A DNA stretch of 64,000 bases from Sipunculus nudus. Its lineage: Eukaryota > Annelida > Sipuncula > Golfingiida > Sipunculidae. Positions 25,355 through 35,216 of the stretch are shown piece by piece. The stretch is from assembly GCA_026874595.1 (NCBI GenBank), contig JAPPUL010000068.1:1999001-2063000 (forward strand), read 5' to 3'. A model generated the notes under the pieces. That model saw only the letters and a list, made by a program, of their open reading frames with translations, was not told the origin of the DNA and made no database searches. Both the position numbers and the translations under genes were made by a program. Each line of letters starts with the position of its first letter. Position 1 is the first letter of the stretch.

Positions 25355-27940
25355 CTATTCCTTCTTGTCTTCCTTACCCTTAGCGGCATCGTCTTCTATC
25401 TTAACTCCTCCTTTCCGCCTCCCTAATATCACTATTTCTTGTGTTTTCGTATTCAATATTATCTTGTCTCCTGATACGTAACTTGACTCCTCTACTACAC
25501 TTGCATTGTTTAATACCTCTAGTACCTCCTTGCTTTCATAATATTTACCCTGATTCCCATACAAGTTCTTCTTCCCCTGCACTATCTTTATGTTATTTAA
25601 GGCTACAGATTCTCTCTTTTTACCGTACCTAATTATCTTATCTGAAAAAAACGTCAGCTCCCGATCCATATCCTTATACACTGCCTTACCGCGTGCCTGC
25701 ATTACTTCTTCGTTTACTTTATAGCTTATTATGTCTGAGAATACCTTTATTCGTCTAAAAGTATTTATATATTGTCCTTCCTCTTTAACCTCTATTTCTG
25801 TCTCAGCATCATCAAACTCTATCTCTATCCTCCTTCCCGATATTATACTATCCTCTAGCTGAATATACGGCTCGCCTACCATTATATACTTTTCTTTAGC
25901 CTCTTCTCCTGTTGATGGCCTAAATATTATCTTATCTGCAAAACCTGTTAACTTTTCATCCACTAGCTCTCCGTTACCCTCTAGTATGAACTCCTCTTTC
26001 CCTTCCCTATCTTTTGTATACTCTACAGTATCCGCATAAGATTGTTTATAGTCATTTCTATTCATTATATGAGAGTTTCCCTTTACTATTAATCTATCGC
26101 TATATTCCGGGTTATTTACATATGTATATACTTCTATTTCATCTCCCTCCACTGTTACATTAGGTTCTACTACTCTTACCCCTCCTTTCAATATCACTTT
26201 TTCATCGTCTTTATTACTCCCCCGAAGCGGTATGTTATAATAGATTATCTCTTGTGCATACCCTGTACTATCTTCTCTTTCTAGGATAGCATTATCATAT
26301 AAATTCAATACTTCTTTATTACCTTGAGTTTTATAATATATCTCTTCGCCTCTACCTCGTATCCCCTTTCCTTCTATCCTCCCGCTCCCTTTTATCTTTA
26401 TTACCTTATCTTTTATCTCTCCTTTACCACCAAGCCTCTTATACTCTATTTTATCTCCAGATGCTTTGTTTTTTGAATCCAATATCTTGCTATCTCCTAT
26501 TAATATCGCCTCGCCTTTCTCATCATCGTATTCTATATAGTTTGCACTTGCCTTAAAATCTTTTGCTTTATAATATGAACCGCCTTCTAATTTTAATTTG
26601 CTATTACCTCTAAATTCAAGCTTCTGTCCTCCGCCCTCTGTAGCTCCTTCCTTTAACTTGACTGCATCTTTTGCATGCCCCTCTTGCGTATTTAAATTAT
26701 AACTTATATATCCTGCGCTCAAAGACCTCATCCCTCTTTGCTCTATCCTTGCTTGCCCTTCTAGATTTACTATCTTTTCATTTGGATAATATTTTATTAG
26801 ATTCGCTTTCCCTTTTATCTTTATTTTGTTACGGATATCTTTTGCATTTACATCTAATATGTAAAATACTGCGGACCCTCTCATCACCCCCACCCTAACA
26901 CCACCACCTTCCTTATAGTCTATCCTATCTGCAAAAGCTGCACTCTCATAATCATTTACTTGTGCATTCCCTATTAAAGCATATTCTGTTGACTCTTTCT
27001 TTAACTTATACTTTATTAAGCCCGCTCGCCCTATCCGCTTATACACTCCGTAGAATAGTTTAGAAGCTCCTTTCTTACCTAAGCTTTCTACTTTATCTTT
27101 ACTCTCTTCTTTCCTAATATAATATTCATAAACTACTGGCTTGTATTCTAATACGGCACGGGCCGGCTCTGTATTGTAATACGTTATCTTGCCTGCTTGA
27201 AGCACTTTATACGGTTTGCCATTAAGCAGTGAATCTTTAGATGATAACTCCTCTATCTTTGTTTCTCCCTTCAATAACGCTTTCTTCGTCTCTCCGTAAT
27301 TGTATCTTATATGATTTGCTCGTATGTTGCGATTACCATCTTCTATCTTTGCATTCCCATCTAATATTATATCTTTTTCATTTAGTAGTATCTTTATTCG
27401 GTTTGCATTGTATTTTTTACCTTTATCATATATTACAGGCCCATCTTCAAGCAATATCTCTCGTTCTTCTATATTATATGTTACAACTCCTGCCTTCGCA
27501 TTTGTACCCTCTTCGCCTGCCGTTATTCTTACATCTTCTTTTGCTACATATTTACTCGTTCCTATTCGTTCAAGTATTCCGCCATTTAACGTTATATTAT
27601 CCTTTAAGCCTATTAATTTTACTCCTCCAACAAGACGCGCATCCTTTGTATTTACAAAATAATTAAATATATCTCCAAATACCTCTATCCCCTTTTCATA
27701 ATCAAATAATCTTACCTTACCGCTACCCTCTACACGCTTCTCTTCTACATAATATTTAATTATTCCTGCATTAAGCAAATCATTCCCATTCTGCACCCGG
27801 GGTTTGCCTATTAAATCCCAATACTTCCCTTCTCCATGGTAGATCTTCTTCCCTGCATCTATTATCACTGTGTCTACATCACGCCCTACAACAACTCCTA
27901 CGCTCATAAATAATATATATATTATTATTATTTTTTGCAT
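25355..27940 (-). CDS. Very long LptA/OstA-like periplasmic protein
   Basis: 861 aa with a signal peptide (about 1-19). The whole mature chain is a series of OstA/LptA-type beta repeats, each of the form (A/G)..i.Y......i.L.G.a.i....., for example YNIEEREILLEDGPVI and YEGQARIEQ-like units. Ordinary LptA is about 180-200 aa and polymerises; here four or five equivalents are joined in one chain. There is no LptD plug or barrel region visible. It probably carries LPS across the periplasm as a continuous beta-jellyroll, working with LptB encoded next; LptC, F, G and D are not in the window. Confidence 0.75.
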   Translation of the reverse strand: MQKIIIIYILFMSVGVVVGRDVDTVIIDAGKKIYHGEGKYWDLIGKPRVQNGNDLLNAGIIKYYVEEKRVEGSGKVRLFDYEKGIEVFGDIFNYFVNTKDARLVGGVKLIGLKDNITLNGGILERIGTSKYVAKEDVRITAGEEGTNAKAGVVTYNIEEREILLEDGPVIYDKGKKYNANRIKILLNEKDIILDGNAKIEDGNRNIRANHIRYNYGETKKALLKGETKIEELSSKDSLLNGKPYKVLQAGKITYYNTEPARAVLEYKPVVYEYYIRKEESKDKVESLGKKGASKLFYGVYKRIGRAGLIKYKLKKESTEYALIGNAQVNDYESAAFADRIDYKEGGGVRVGVMRGSAVFYILDVNAKDIRNKIKIKGKANLIKYYPNEKIVNLEGQARIEQRGMRSLSAGYISYNLNTQEGHAKDAVKLKEGATEGGGQKLEFRGNSKLKLEGGSYYKAKDFKASANYIEYDDEKGEAILIGDSKILDSKNKASGDKIEYKRLGGKGEIKDKVIKIKGSGRIEGKGIRGRGEEIYYKTQGNKEVLNLYDNAILEREDSTGYAQEIIYYNIPLRGSNKDDEKVILKGGVRVVEPNVTVEGDEIEVYTYVNNPEYSDRLIVKGNSHIMNRNDYKQSYADTVEYTKDREGKEEFILEGNGELVDEKLTGFADKIIFRPSTGEEAKEKYIMVGEPYIQLEDSIISGRRIEIEFDDAETEIEVKEEGQYINTFRRIKVFSDIISYKVNEEVMQARGKAVYKDMDRELTFFSDKIIRYGKKRESVALNNIKIVQGKKNLYGNQGKYYESKEVLEVLNNASVVEESSYVSGDKIILNTKTQEIVILGRRKGGVKIEDDAAKGKEDKKE

Positions 27941-27988
27941 CGTTCCTATTATGCTCTTCTTTCTTATATTTTTAATAGTAGTTTTTTT

Positions 27989-29095
27989 CTAATAGTAATT
28001 TACAAAATTCTCTTCTAGGTATTTTCTTTGCGCTTTTGTTACGTTTGTGTAAACACCATGTGGATACTCTTTATAGAGCATTAGCAAATATTTATAACTA
28101 TTATAATAATCCTTTACACTTGCTTTTTTATAATAGCATTGAAATAGCATGTAAAGTACTATTTCTTTTAACTTATAGCCTTTTGCATCTTCAGCCTCTG
28201 CAAAACCTTTCTCCAACAGTAACCTTTCAAAATGTTTTATTGCATCTTTGTAATTACCTTCTGCAAAAGAAATTTTACCAAGCAGTACATTTGCTCTTTG
28301 TTTCTCTTCTAATGCCTTTGTCAAGGTTAGTATGTTTGCGTAGGTCCTTTTGGCTTTCTCATAATTTAAATTATCTTTATATAACTTGCCAAGCCTAAAT
28401 AATAAAGTTACTTTGTCATTCAACTTCTCTTCACTCTCCAATATCTTTTCATATAATCTTATCGCTTCTTCATACCTTTTTAACCTTATTAATACCTCTG
28501 CTTCAAGTAAATAGACTTCTACTAAAAGATTTGACAACTTATAGTTTGATTTATAATATTTTATGTTTTTATAAGCTGCCTTATACAAACCTAATTTATA
28601 TAAGTTTTTTATGTAATTATAATGTGCTTTATCATCATTTAGGAAGTAGCCTCCTCCTTTTTGAGTACTACTCCCTTTTTGAGTACTACTCCCTTCTCTA
28701 TTTACATTACTATCTTTACTCTCTTCTAGCCTTTTAACACTTTTTTCATCGCCAGCCCCTCTTATCACTATCTCATGTCTTTCGTGCTCTTGACTCCTAT
28801 CATATTCATACTCTAATACCACCTCCGTCCTTGATGCTTCAAGTGCTTTGAATATATAGGATTGAAATGGTTCTTTTATATCTTCAAGAAGGCTTAGTTT
28901 GCTTGCATCATAACTTCTTATCCGCCACTCTCCAGGGCCTACTTTTCGCGGCGCTATTACTAGAGTTTGACCCCGTTTTACCTCATGCTTTATCCACTGC
29001 GATTTATACCCATATCCTATATCCAAAGTCTTTGTGAATTGTACTAGCTCCAATAACACAACCATTAATAATACTTTTAATAATACTTTTCTCAA
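27989..29095 (-). CDS. Exported TPR protein
   Basis: 368 aa with a signal-like N-terminus (about 1-25), a beta-rich region (30-110), a Ser/Thr/Gln/Gly linker with a duplicated GSSTQK peptide, and about five TPR motifs (150-340; for example LKRYEEAIRLYEKIL, LNYEKAKRTYANIL and EGNYKDAIKHFERLL). It precedes the LptA-like gene by 48 bases and is likely periplasmic. A scaffold role in the envelope is a reasonable inference; no specific family is recognised. Confidence 0.7.
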   Translation of the reverse strand: MRKVLLKVLLMVVLLELVQFTKTLDIGYGYKSQWIKHEVKRGQTLVIAPRKVGPGEWRIRSYDASKLSLLEDIKEPFQSYIFKALEASRTEVVLEYEYDRSQEHERHEIVIRGAGDEKSVKRLEESKDSNVNREGSSTQKGSSTQKGGGYFLNDDKAHYNYIKNLYKLGLYKAAYKNIKYYKSNYKLSNLLVEVYLLEAEVLIRLKRYEEAIRLYEKILESEEKLNDKVTLLFRLGKLYKDNLNYEKAKRTYANILTLTKALEEKQRANVLLGKISFAEGNYKDAIKHFERLLLEKGFAEAEDAKGYKLKEIVLYMLFQCYYKKASVKDYYNSYKYLLMLYKEYPHGVYTNVTKAQRKYLEENFVNYY

Positions 29096-29152
29096 TATCT
29101 CCTCTCTTTACTTTCTTCTTATCAATTCTTCTTTACTTAGCTTTTACCTTCC

Positions 29153-29392
29153 TTACGGAGCTTCTTTAGGCTCTTGCGGTATTACTGTGTCCGCTCGCTC
29201 AAGCGCTTTGTAATATAGATGTTTCATATTAAGTTCCTTTACTGCCGCTCGGCGAGATAGTTCCATCTCACGCCTTTTCATCAACGATATTGCTAGCACC
29301 AGTATTATTACTAATAGCAAACACAGTAATAATATTCGCTTCCAATAACGCGATATCAACTCTCTTACTGTATTTAATATGTCTAATAGCAT
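29153..29392 (-). CDS. Small single-pass membrane protein
   Basis: 79 aa with one strong membrane helix (about 19-37) flanked by basic residues, then a charged helix and a Pro-rich tail. It leads the group TPR protein, LptA-like, LptB. An LptC- or FtsL-like bitopic accessory is conceivable, but the sequence is too short to decide. No family recognised. Confidence 0.5.
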   Translation of the reverse strand: MLLDILNTVRELISRYWKRILLLCLLLVIILVLAISLMKRREMELSRRAAVKELNMKHLYYKALERADTVIPQEPKEAP

Positions 29393-29585
29393 TATGTCTT
29401 CCTTGTCTTTTTATCTCTTTGTTCTTTTTGCTCTCTTTAAAAACAATTTTATAAAAACAATTTTATCCTTTTTTTTATTTTTATTTTCCCTTTTCTCATA
29501 TCGGGTTATTAACTTTTTTGTTTATTATTAATTTTTTACCGTAATCTTTCTTGGAACCCTTGCTTAGCATAAAAGCATATCTCTT

Positions 29586-30911
29586 ATGAGACAGTTTAAA
29601 AGCATTAACCACCTCTTCGATTTCATTTATTCTCATGTCAACTATGAACAAAAGAATAATATCCCTTACAAAACTTCATTCTCTTCTAATATCGTCTTGC
29701 AGGCTCTTTACCTTCTTCATAATCCTCATCGCAAATTTAAAATTATTCATATTGCCGGCACCAACGGGAAGGGCTCTTTCACTTATATCTTGTCTGCCCT
29801 CCTGCATTCCAGGAAGTTAAGCGTCGGCGCTTTTACTTCGCCTCACCTTATAACTCTAAATGAGCGCATCCTTATTAATCATTCTAATATCTCGGATGAC
29901 ATGCTTATTAATGCTGCTAACTACATCTATTCCATTTATCATAACTTATCTTCTAAACCTTCTTTCTTTGAACTTATTACCATTATCGCTCTTGCCGCTT
30001 TCTCTTTAGCCAATTGCAAATATGTTATCTTAGAAACAGGTCTTGGGGGACGCCTTGATAGTACCAACTTCGCTTCCGATAAACTCTCTGTCATTAATAC
30101 CATCGATTACGACCATACCAGCTCTTTAGGTAATTCCATCTATGATATTGCTTCTGAGAAAGCTGGCATTATCAAAAAATCTAATATCGTTCTTATCGGA
30201 AAACAAAGGCATAGTGTTTTATCTCTAATTACTAAAACCGCTGTCAGCCAAAAGGCAGCTAGGATCATCGCTTATAACAAAGATTTCTATATTAAGAATT
30301 TTAAACGATTAAATAATTCCAAATATTTCTCCTTCGACCTATCATCAAATCTACATCCACAGACTAGCATCTTTTCTAACTTAATCCCTCTACATCAATC
30401 TTTAAACATTTCTCTTGCCATTCAGGCTTTGTTTTTACTTAATATTCATTGCTCTTTTGACCATATTAACCTTTCTTTGCAAAACTTATCTCTAAAGGGC
30501 CGTTTCCAATACTTCAAAAATATTTGCCATACCATTATCGATGGCGCTCATAACCCTCATGCCGTTAAAGCTCTTTTCTTAAACCTTAAAATTCATTTTA
30601 AGACCTCGAAATACAAAGTCCTTATTATTTCTATTAATTATGGCAAGGATTTTAAAGCCATTATCCGTACGCTTAGCCCTTTTTTTGACTTAATTATTAT
30701 TTGTCCTCTTAAAACATCTTTCAAAAAAGATATTTCTAAACAAATATTTTCTTTTACCAAATCTATTCACAACAATACCATATTCAAAAACTCTTTTATT
30801 AACGCTTTTTTCTTCGCTAAACAATTTTTGCAAAAAGATGACCTTTTGGTTATTACTGGCTCTTTCTATCTTGTTGGACAGGCTTTAGAATATATTAAAT
30901 CTAAATATTAA
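29586..30911 (+). CDS. folC: Folylpolyglutamate/dihydrofolate synthase
   Basis: 441 aa. FolC adds glutamate to dihydropteroate and folates. P-loop GTNGKGS at 58-64, TSPHLITLNERI at 79-90 and ETGLGGRLDSTN near 146-157 are characteristic. It is the only plus-strand gene between 21.6 and 35 kb. Its codons are strikingly pyrimidine-rich (CTT, TCT, ATT/ATC) compared with the purine-rich neighbours (ATA, TTA, AGA), as expected for a gene facing against the local replication-strand bias. No clear SD precedes the ATG. Confidence 0.92.
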   Translation: MRQFKSINHLFDFIYSHVNYEQKNNIPYKTSFSSNIVLQALYLLHNPHRKFKIIHIAGTNGKGSFTYILSALLHSRKLSVGAFTSPHLITLNERILINHSNISDDMLINAANYIYSIYHNLSSKPSFFELITIIALAAFSLANCKYVILETGLGGRLDSTNFASDKLSVINTIDYDHTSSLGNSIYDIASEKAGIIKKSNIVLIGKQRHSVLSLITKTAVSQKAARIIAYNKDFYIKNFKRLNNSKYFSFDLSSNLHPQTSIFSNLIPLHQSLNISLAIQALFLLNIHCSFDHINLSLQNLSLKGRFQYFKNICHTIIDGAHNPHAVKALFLNLKIHFKTSKYKVLIISINYGKDFKAIIRTLSPFFDLIIICPLKTSFKKDISKQIFSFTKSIHNNTIFKNSFINAFFFAKQFLQKDDLLVITGSFYLVGQALEYIKSKY

Positions 30912-30942
30912 ATCTAAACACCTTAAGTCCTCTATAAGTCCT

Positions 30943-31596
30943 CTATAACCCTATCCCCTCCTTTAAATCTATATTTTGTCTTTTTAACTCTCTTTCTAGC
31001 TTCTTGAACTTCCTTAGATATATATTTGCAACAAAATAATTCCTTTTCTCTTTATAAAGTATTGCCATGTTGAAATAATAATACGCTAGATGTAATGCCT
31101 TTTTAGGGCCTTTTAACGTATTTTTTAGTGCTAGCTTATAATAATACACTCCTTTCTTGTAATCTTTCGTTTGCCGATACGCAAGTGCCATATTATTATA
31201 ACTATTACTTATCGCCTCTGCCCTATTATACTTCTTTGCTAAATATAACGATAGATTATAATATTTTAACGCCTCTTCTAAATTATTATGCTTTGAGTGC
31301 GAGTTGCCTAATAAATTGTAACCCCTTAGAAGTCCTTCTTTATCCTTTGACTCTTTACTGAAATATATATATTGTTTGTAATATTCAAATGCCTTATCGT
31401 ACTCATTCAAGGCTGTTGATATATTTCCAAGCCTTAAATAGGCCGGTTTATAACTAAAGTTTATACTAAGTGCTTTACGGCATAAATATCTTGCTTTCTT
31501 ATAATCTCTATTAAAGTATGGTATGTCGCTTTGTTTGAAGAAATCTGCTTCCTTCGTCTTCTCTATTTGCTTCTCTATTTGTTTTTTTGTCTCCAC
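30943..31596 (-). CDS. TPR protein
   Basis: 217 aa, probably starting at GTG (31596) after gagg. No signal peptide; the N-terminus is a Lys/Glu/Gln helix. About five TPR units follow (NEYDKAFEYYKQYI, NNLEEALKYYNLSLYLA, KDYKKGVYYYKLAL). It is likely a cytosolic protein-interaction module. It follows the phosphohexomutase gene by 34 bases on the same strand. Confidence 0.7.
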   Translation of the reverse strand: METKKQIEKQIEKTKEADFFKQSDIPYFNRDYKKARYLCRKALSINFSYKPAYLRLGNISTALNEYDKAFEYYKQYIYFSKESKDKEGLLRGYNLLGNSHSKHNNLEEALKYYNLSLYLAKKYNRAEAISNSYNNMALAYRQTKDYKKGVYYYKLALKNTLKGPKKALHLAYYYFNMAILYKEKRNYFVANIYLRKFKKLERELKRQNIDLKEGIGL

Positions 31597-31630
31597 TTTA
31601 TAGGCCTCAAAGCATTTTATATGTTTTATA

Positions 31631-33403
31631 TCATATTATATTATCTACCAACTCCATAATTCTAACACTATATTCCCTTACCTTTTCTTCAACTTCTCTT
31701 TTTACACACTCTAAATCTTCTCCTTTCCTTTTATAACTAAAATAGAATTTTAGCTTTGGTTCAGTTCCGCTTGGTCTTAAAGTTAGTTCAAGTCCATTAT
31801 CATAATAAAAACTTAATACATTGCTCTTTGGCAAACTTATTTCCTTTTCCTCTCCCATTTTTAGATCAACTAGTTTACTATTCTTTATATCCCGTATCTT
31901 AATAAGCTCACAATCCATTAGCATCTTAGGTGGTTCATCTCGGAAAACACTCATTATCTTATTTATCTTTTCTACTCCCTCCTTCCCTTTTAGTGTTATC
32001 GACTTTTGACTCTCAAAATAATATCCATAACGCTTGTATATTCTATCTAAATAATCAAGTAAGGTCTGTCCTTTCTTTTTGCAATAAGCCGTTATCTCAA
32101 GTGCAAGTAAACCTGCCATTATAGAATCTTTATCTCTTACAAAATCTCCAAAATTATAGCCATAACTCTCCTCAAAGCCAAATATAAACTCACGTTCCTT
32201 TTTCTTTCCTATGTCATGATACTCATATACGCGCTGTGCTATATATTTAAAACCGGTCAAAACATCTTCTACATATATCCCAAAATCCTTACATATTACA
32301 TCAATAATTGGCGTTGTTACTACTGTCTTTAATATCAACCCATTCGATTTAAGCTGACCTTGCCGCTTTTGTTCACTCAAGATATAGTATACGCATATTA
32401 TTCCAAATTGATTCCCGTTTAGTAGTTTGAAATCACCCTCCCCAGCGTTTACCGCAACCCCTAGCCTATCACCATCAGGATCTGAGGCAAGTACTATGTC
32501 TGCTCCCTTCTCCTTTCCAAGACTTATTCCCATCGATAATGCCGCCCCTTCCTCAGGATTCGGATATTCTACTGTCGGAAAATCTCCATCCGGTTGCTCT
32601 TGTTCTTTTACTACATACAAATTCCTTAACCCAAACCCGCTTAGTGTCTCTTGCATTGCTATATTCGATGCCCCATGTAATGGAGTAAATACCACACTTA
32701 CATCATTCTCAAGTACATCCTTAAGATCAGCTCCATTTAACGACATCCTCCACACCTTTTTATAATATCCTGCATTATAACTTGAATCCAAATACTCAAT
32801 TAATCCCTTTTCCATGCACGCTTCTTCTGACAATACTTTTATATCATCAAGGCGCCTTATCTTCTTTATTTCTTCTATTATCCCTATATCGTGAGGGGAT
32901 AAGACTTGTGCCCCATCAGTATAATATACTTTATAACCATTATACTCTGGCGGATTGTGACTCGCTGTTACCATAACTCCTGCATGAGCTCCTAAGTCCC
33001 TTATCCCATACGATAGTATCGGTGTTGGTGTTAACTCTTTAAACACATATACCTTTAGACCATTTGATGCAAATATTTGTGCCGACCTTAAGGCAAATTC
33101 TCTTGAGTTGTGTCGTGAGTCATAGGCTATAACCACCTTGCACCCTTTTATATCCCCTGACTCTTTTGCAATATAATTCGCTATCCCTTGCGCAACTCCT
33201 CCTACCGTATATATATTCATACGGTTTGTTCCCATCCCCATAATACCACGTAAACCGCCAGTTCCAAATTCAAGCTCTTTATAAAATCTGTCTATTAGTT
33301 CTTTTTCATTATTTTCTTCTAAGAGTTTTTGAAGTTCTAGTTTAGTAAAGTCGTCATATTTAAGCCATTCTTCTAATCTCTTTTGGACCTCTTCTGGTAG
33401 CAT
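31631..33403 (-). CDS. Phosphoglucomutase/phosphomannomutase (alpha-D-phosphohexomutase)
   Basis: 590 aa. Interconverts hexose-1- and hexose-6-phosphates. The catalytic serine is S148 in TASHNP, the metal loop is DPDGDR at 308-313, the sugar-binding loop GFEESYG lies near 410, and the phosphate loop RPSGTEPK is near the C-terminus. The length and N-terminal FGTGGLRG resemble PgcA/Pgm2-type mutases of about 570-600 aa. It may supply glucose-1-phosphate to glgC at the window end. Confidence 0.92.
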   Translation of the reverse strand: MLPEEVQKRLEEWLKYDDFTKLELQKLLEENNEKELIDRFYKELEFGTGGLRGIMGMGTNRMNIYTVGGVAQGIANYIAKESGDIKGCKVVIAYDSRHNSREFALRSAQIFASNGLKVYVFKELTPTPILSYGIRDLGAHAGVMVTASHNPPEYNGYKVYYTDGAQVLSPHDIGIIEEIKKIRRLDDIKVLSEEACMEKGLIEYLDSSYNAGYYKKVWRMSLNGADLKDVLENDVSVVFTPLHGASNIAMQETLSGFGLRNLYVVKEQEQPDGDFPTVEYPNPEEGAALSMGISLGKEKGADIVLASDPDGDRLGVAVNAGEGDFKLLNGNQFGIICVYYILSEQKRQGQLKSNGLILKTVVTTPIIDVICKDFGIYVEDVLTGFKYIAQRVYEYHDIGKKKEREFIFGFEESYGYNFGDFVRDKDSIMAGLLALEITAYCKKKGQTLLDYLDRIYKRYGYYFESQKSITLKGKEGVEKINKIMSVFRDEPPKMLMDCELIKIRDIKNSKLVDLKMGEEKEISLPKSNVLSFYYDNGLELTLRPSGTEPKLKFYFSYKRKGEDLECVKREVEEKVREYSVRIMELVDNII

Positions 33404-33441
33404 TTCAAGCGTTCCCCCTTCCTATATTTTTTCTACATTCT

Positions 33442-34821
33442 CTATATCTTTATATTTTCTAGATTATATTTCTTTATTTTCTTATGCAGATTACTTCGTT
33501 CAATGCACAGATTATTTGCCGTTTTTGATATATTCATACCATTATCTTTTAATTTCTTATAAAGATAAAGCCTTTCAAACGCTTCCTTTGCTTCCTTTAA
33601 TGTCTTTTGTTCATACGGATCTGATATGCTTTCTTGTAACTTCTCTTGCGGCATTAGTATATTCAACTTTATCGCCTCTCCATATATATCTTCGCTCTCT
33701 ATCAATATAGAAAGCCTTTGTGCTAGGTTTTTTAACTCTCGCACATTACCTTTCCAACTATGTCTTTCAAGTATATCTATTGCGCTTTTTTTCAATATCT
33801 TCGGTTTTACATTATTTTGTTTGGCAAACACTTTTAAGTAATATTCCATTAGAGGTATTATATCTGTTTTACGATCTTTTAACTTTGGCATCTGGATTGG
33901 TATTACGTTTAGTCGGTAATATAAATCCTCTCTGAAAGTTCCTCGTTTTATCTCCTCAGCTATATCCTTACTTGTTGAAGATATTACCCTTATATCTATT
34001 CTTAGGCTTTTTGTCCCTCCAAGAGGCTTTAGCTCCATGTCTTGTAAGATTCTAAGCAACTTTGCTTGCGTACTTAAACTTATATCCGTTACTTCATCTA
34101 AGAATAACGTCCCTTCATTTGCAAGCTCAAGTTGCCCTTTCTTTGTGCTTATTGCTCCTGTAAATGCTCCCTTCTCATGACCAAATAATTCACTCTCTAT
34201 TAGTTCGTCATTAAATGATGCACAATTCAACTTTATAAACGGCTTTTGCCAGCGCTTTGAATTGTAGTGTATCCTTTGCGCTGCCACTTCCTTTCCTGTC
34301 CCGCTTTCACCGCTTATGAATATCCAAGCGTCTGTTTTTGAGGCTTGCTCTAATTGCTCATTTATATCTTGTATAGCTTTGCCATTACCTATAAAATCTA
34401 TACGCTCCTCTTCTACCTTCCCCTTCAAGAAATCATTTTCCTCCTTAAGCGCCTTTAACTTAAAGGCATTAGCTAAAATAGTTAAAAGCTTTTCATTGCT
34501 AAATGGTTTACTAATAAAATCAAAAGCTCCCTCTTTAATACTCTTTACTGCTAAATCTATAGTCCCATAACCAGATATTAGTATAACCTCTATAAATTTG
34601 TGCTCATCCTTTAGCATCCTTAATATCTCTATACCACTTGTTTGAGGCAGGCATACATCTAATAAAACTACATCTATTTTTAGTTTCTTTAAGAGCTTTA
34701 ATGTATTTTGCCAATTAGCAGCCTCGTAAACTTTGTACTCTTTTGTCTCCTGTTCAAGAATACTCCTTATCAACAATCTTATCTTATAATCGTCATCTAT
34801 TACTAAAACATTCTTTGTCAT
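33442..34821 (-). CDS. NtrC-family sigma-54-dependent response regulator
   Basis: 459 aa: receiver domain (1-120; D10, D11, phosphorylated D55, K105), sigma-54 AAA+ domain (about 142-370; Walker A GESGTGKE 171-178, GAFTGA 218-223, Walker B LFLDE 239-243), and a Fis-type helix-turn-helix (about 415-455). It should activate RpoN promoters after phosphorylation. No histidine kinase gene is adjacent, so it is orphan within this window. Confidence 0.93.
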   Translation of the reverse strand: MTKNVLVIDDDYKIRLLIRSILEQETKEYKVYEAANWQNTLKLLKKLKIDVVLLDVCLPQTSGIEILRMLKDEHKFIEVILISGYGTIDLAVKSIKEGAFDFISKPFSNEKLLTILANAFKLKALKEENDFLKGKVEEERIDFIGNGKAIQDINEQLEQASKTDAWIFISGESGTGKEVAAQRIHYNSKRWQKPFIKLNCASFNDELIESELFGHEKGAFTGAISTKKGQLELANEGTLFLDEVTDISLSTQAKLLRILQDMELKPLGGTKSLRIDIRVISSTSKDIAEEIKRGTFREDLYYRLNVIPIQMPKLKDRKTDIIPLMEYYLKVFAKQNNVKPKILKKSAIDILERHSWKGNVRELKNLAQRLSILIESEDIYGEAIKLNILMPQEKLQESISDPYEQKTLKEAKEAFERLYLYKKLKDNGMNISKTANNLCIERSNLHKKIKKYNLENIKI

Positions 34822-35063
34822 ATTCTTCGATTCTTCCCTTATCTTATTACTCTATAGCTCTAACATTGCTTCCTCACTAATAGTTAAATAAGGTATCATA
34901 TTATAATAATCCACTAACTTATAATAATCCACTAAGCATTAAAAAGCTAATTACCTTTTTAAAAATTACAGCATATCTAATTATAAACTGCTTTAATAGT
35001 ATTAATAATATACATTTAATGCTATCCAATACAATGAATAGACAGTTATAAAATAAAAACTAA
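34822..35063. other. AT-rich gap with an 18-bp duplication
   Basis: This is the region between the divergent regulator gene and the ankyrin locus. ttataataatccactaa occurs twice in tandem at 34901-34936 (18-base period, last base differs). I see no other gene. Promoters for both directions should lie here. Confidence 0.55.
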
Positions 35064-35216
35064 ATGCAAACAAATGTATGTATAATTAGAGAGAAGAGTA
35101 AAGAGGAGATTAAAGCGAGTAAAGAGGAGATTAAAGCGAGTAAAGAGGAGATTAAAGCGAGTAAAGAGGAGATTAAAGCGAGTAAAGAAGAGATTAAAGC
35201 GAGGGAATTAAAATGA
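35064..35216 (+). CDS. Possible small ORF of five SKEEIKA heptads, overlapping ankyrin gene 1
   Basis: ATG at 35064 opens a 50-codon frame: about 11 residues, then SKEEIKA five times, then RELK and TGA. Its stop overlaps the ankyrin start in the arrangement AAATGA, a usual sign of coupled translation. The peptide would be a highly charged helix with a heptad period. Against it being a gene, there is no good SD, and the second and third ankyrin genes share the gagggaattaaa leader without this ORF. Treat it as a candidate. Confidence 0.3.
   Translation: MQTNVCIIREKSKEEIKASKEEIKASKEEIKASKEEIKASKEEIKARELK
35096..35200. repeat. Five tandem copies of a 21-bp unit before ankyrin gene 1
   Basis: The unit gagtaaagaggagattaaagc repeats five times (the fifth has aagaag for aagagg). 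There are no spacers, so it is not CRISPR. It is purine-rich on the + strand, supplies several SD-like gaggag motifs, and directly precedes the ankyrin leader. Confidence 0.95.

Noticed and set aside
27241-27666. Two long plus-strand frames opposite the LptA-like gene
   Set aside because: Leu/Ser/Tyr-rich shadows of a purine-rich coding strand; no start signals or motifs.
35096-35200. CRISPR array
   Set aside because: The 21-bp units are contiguous without spacers, and there are no cas genes.
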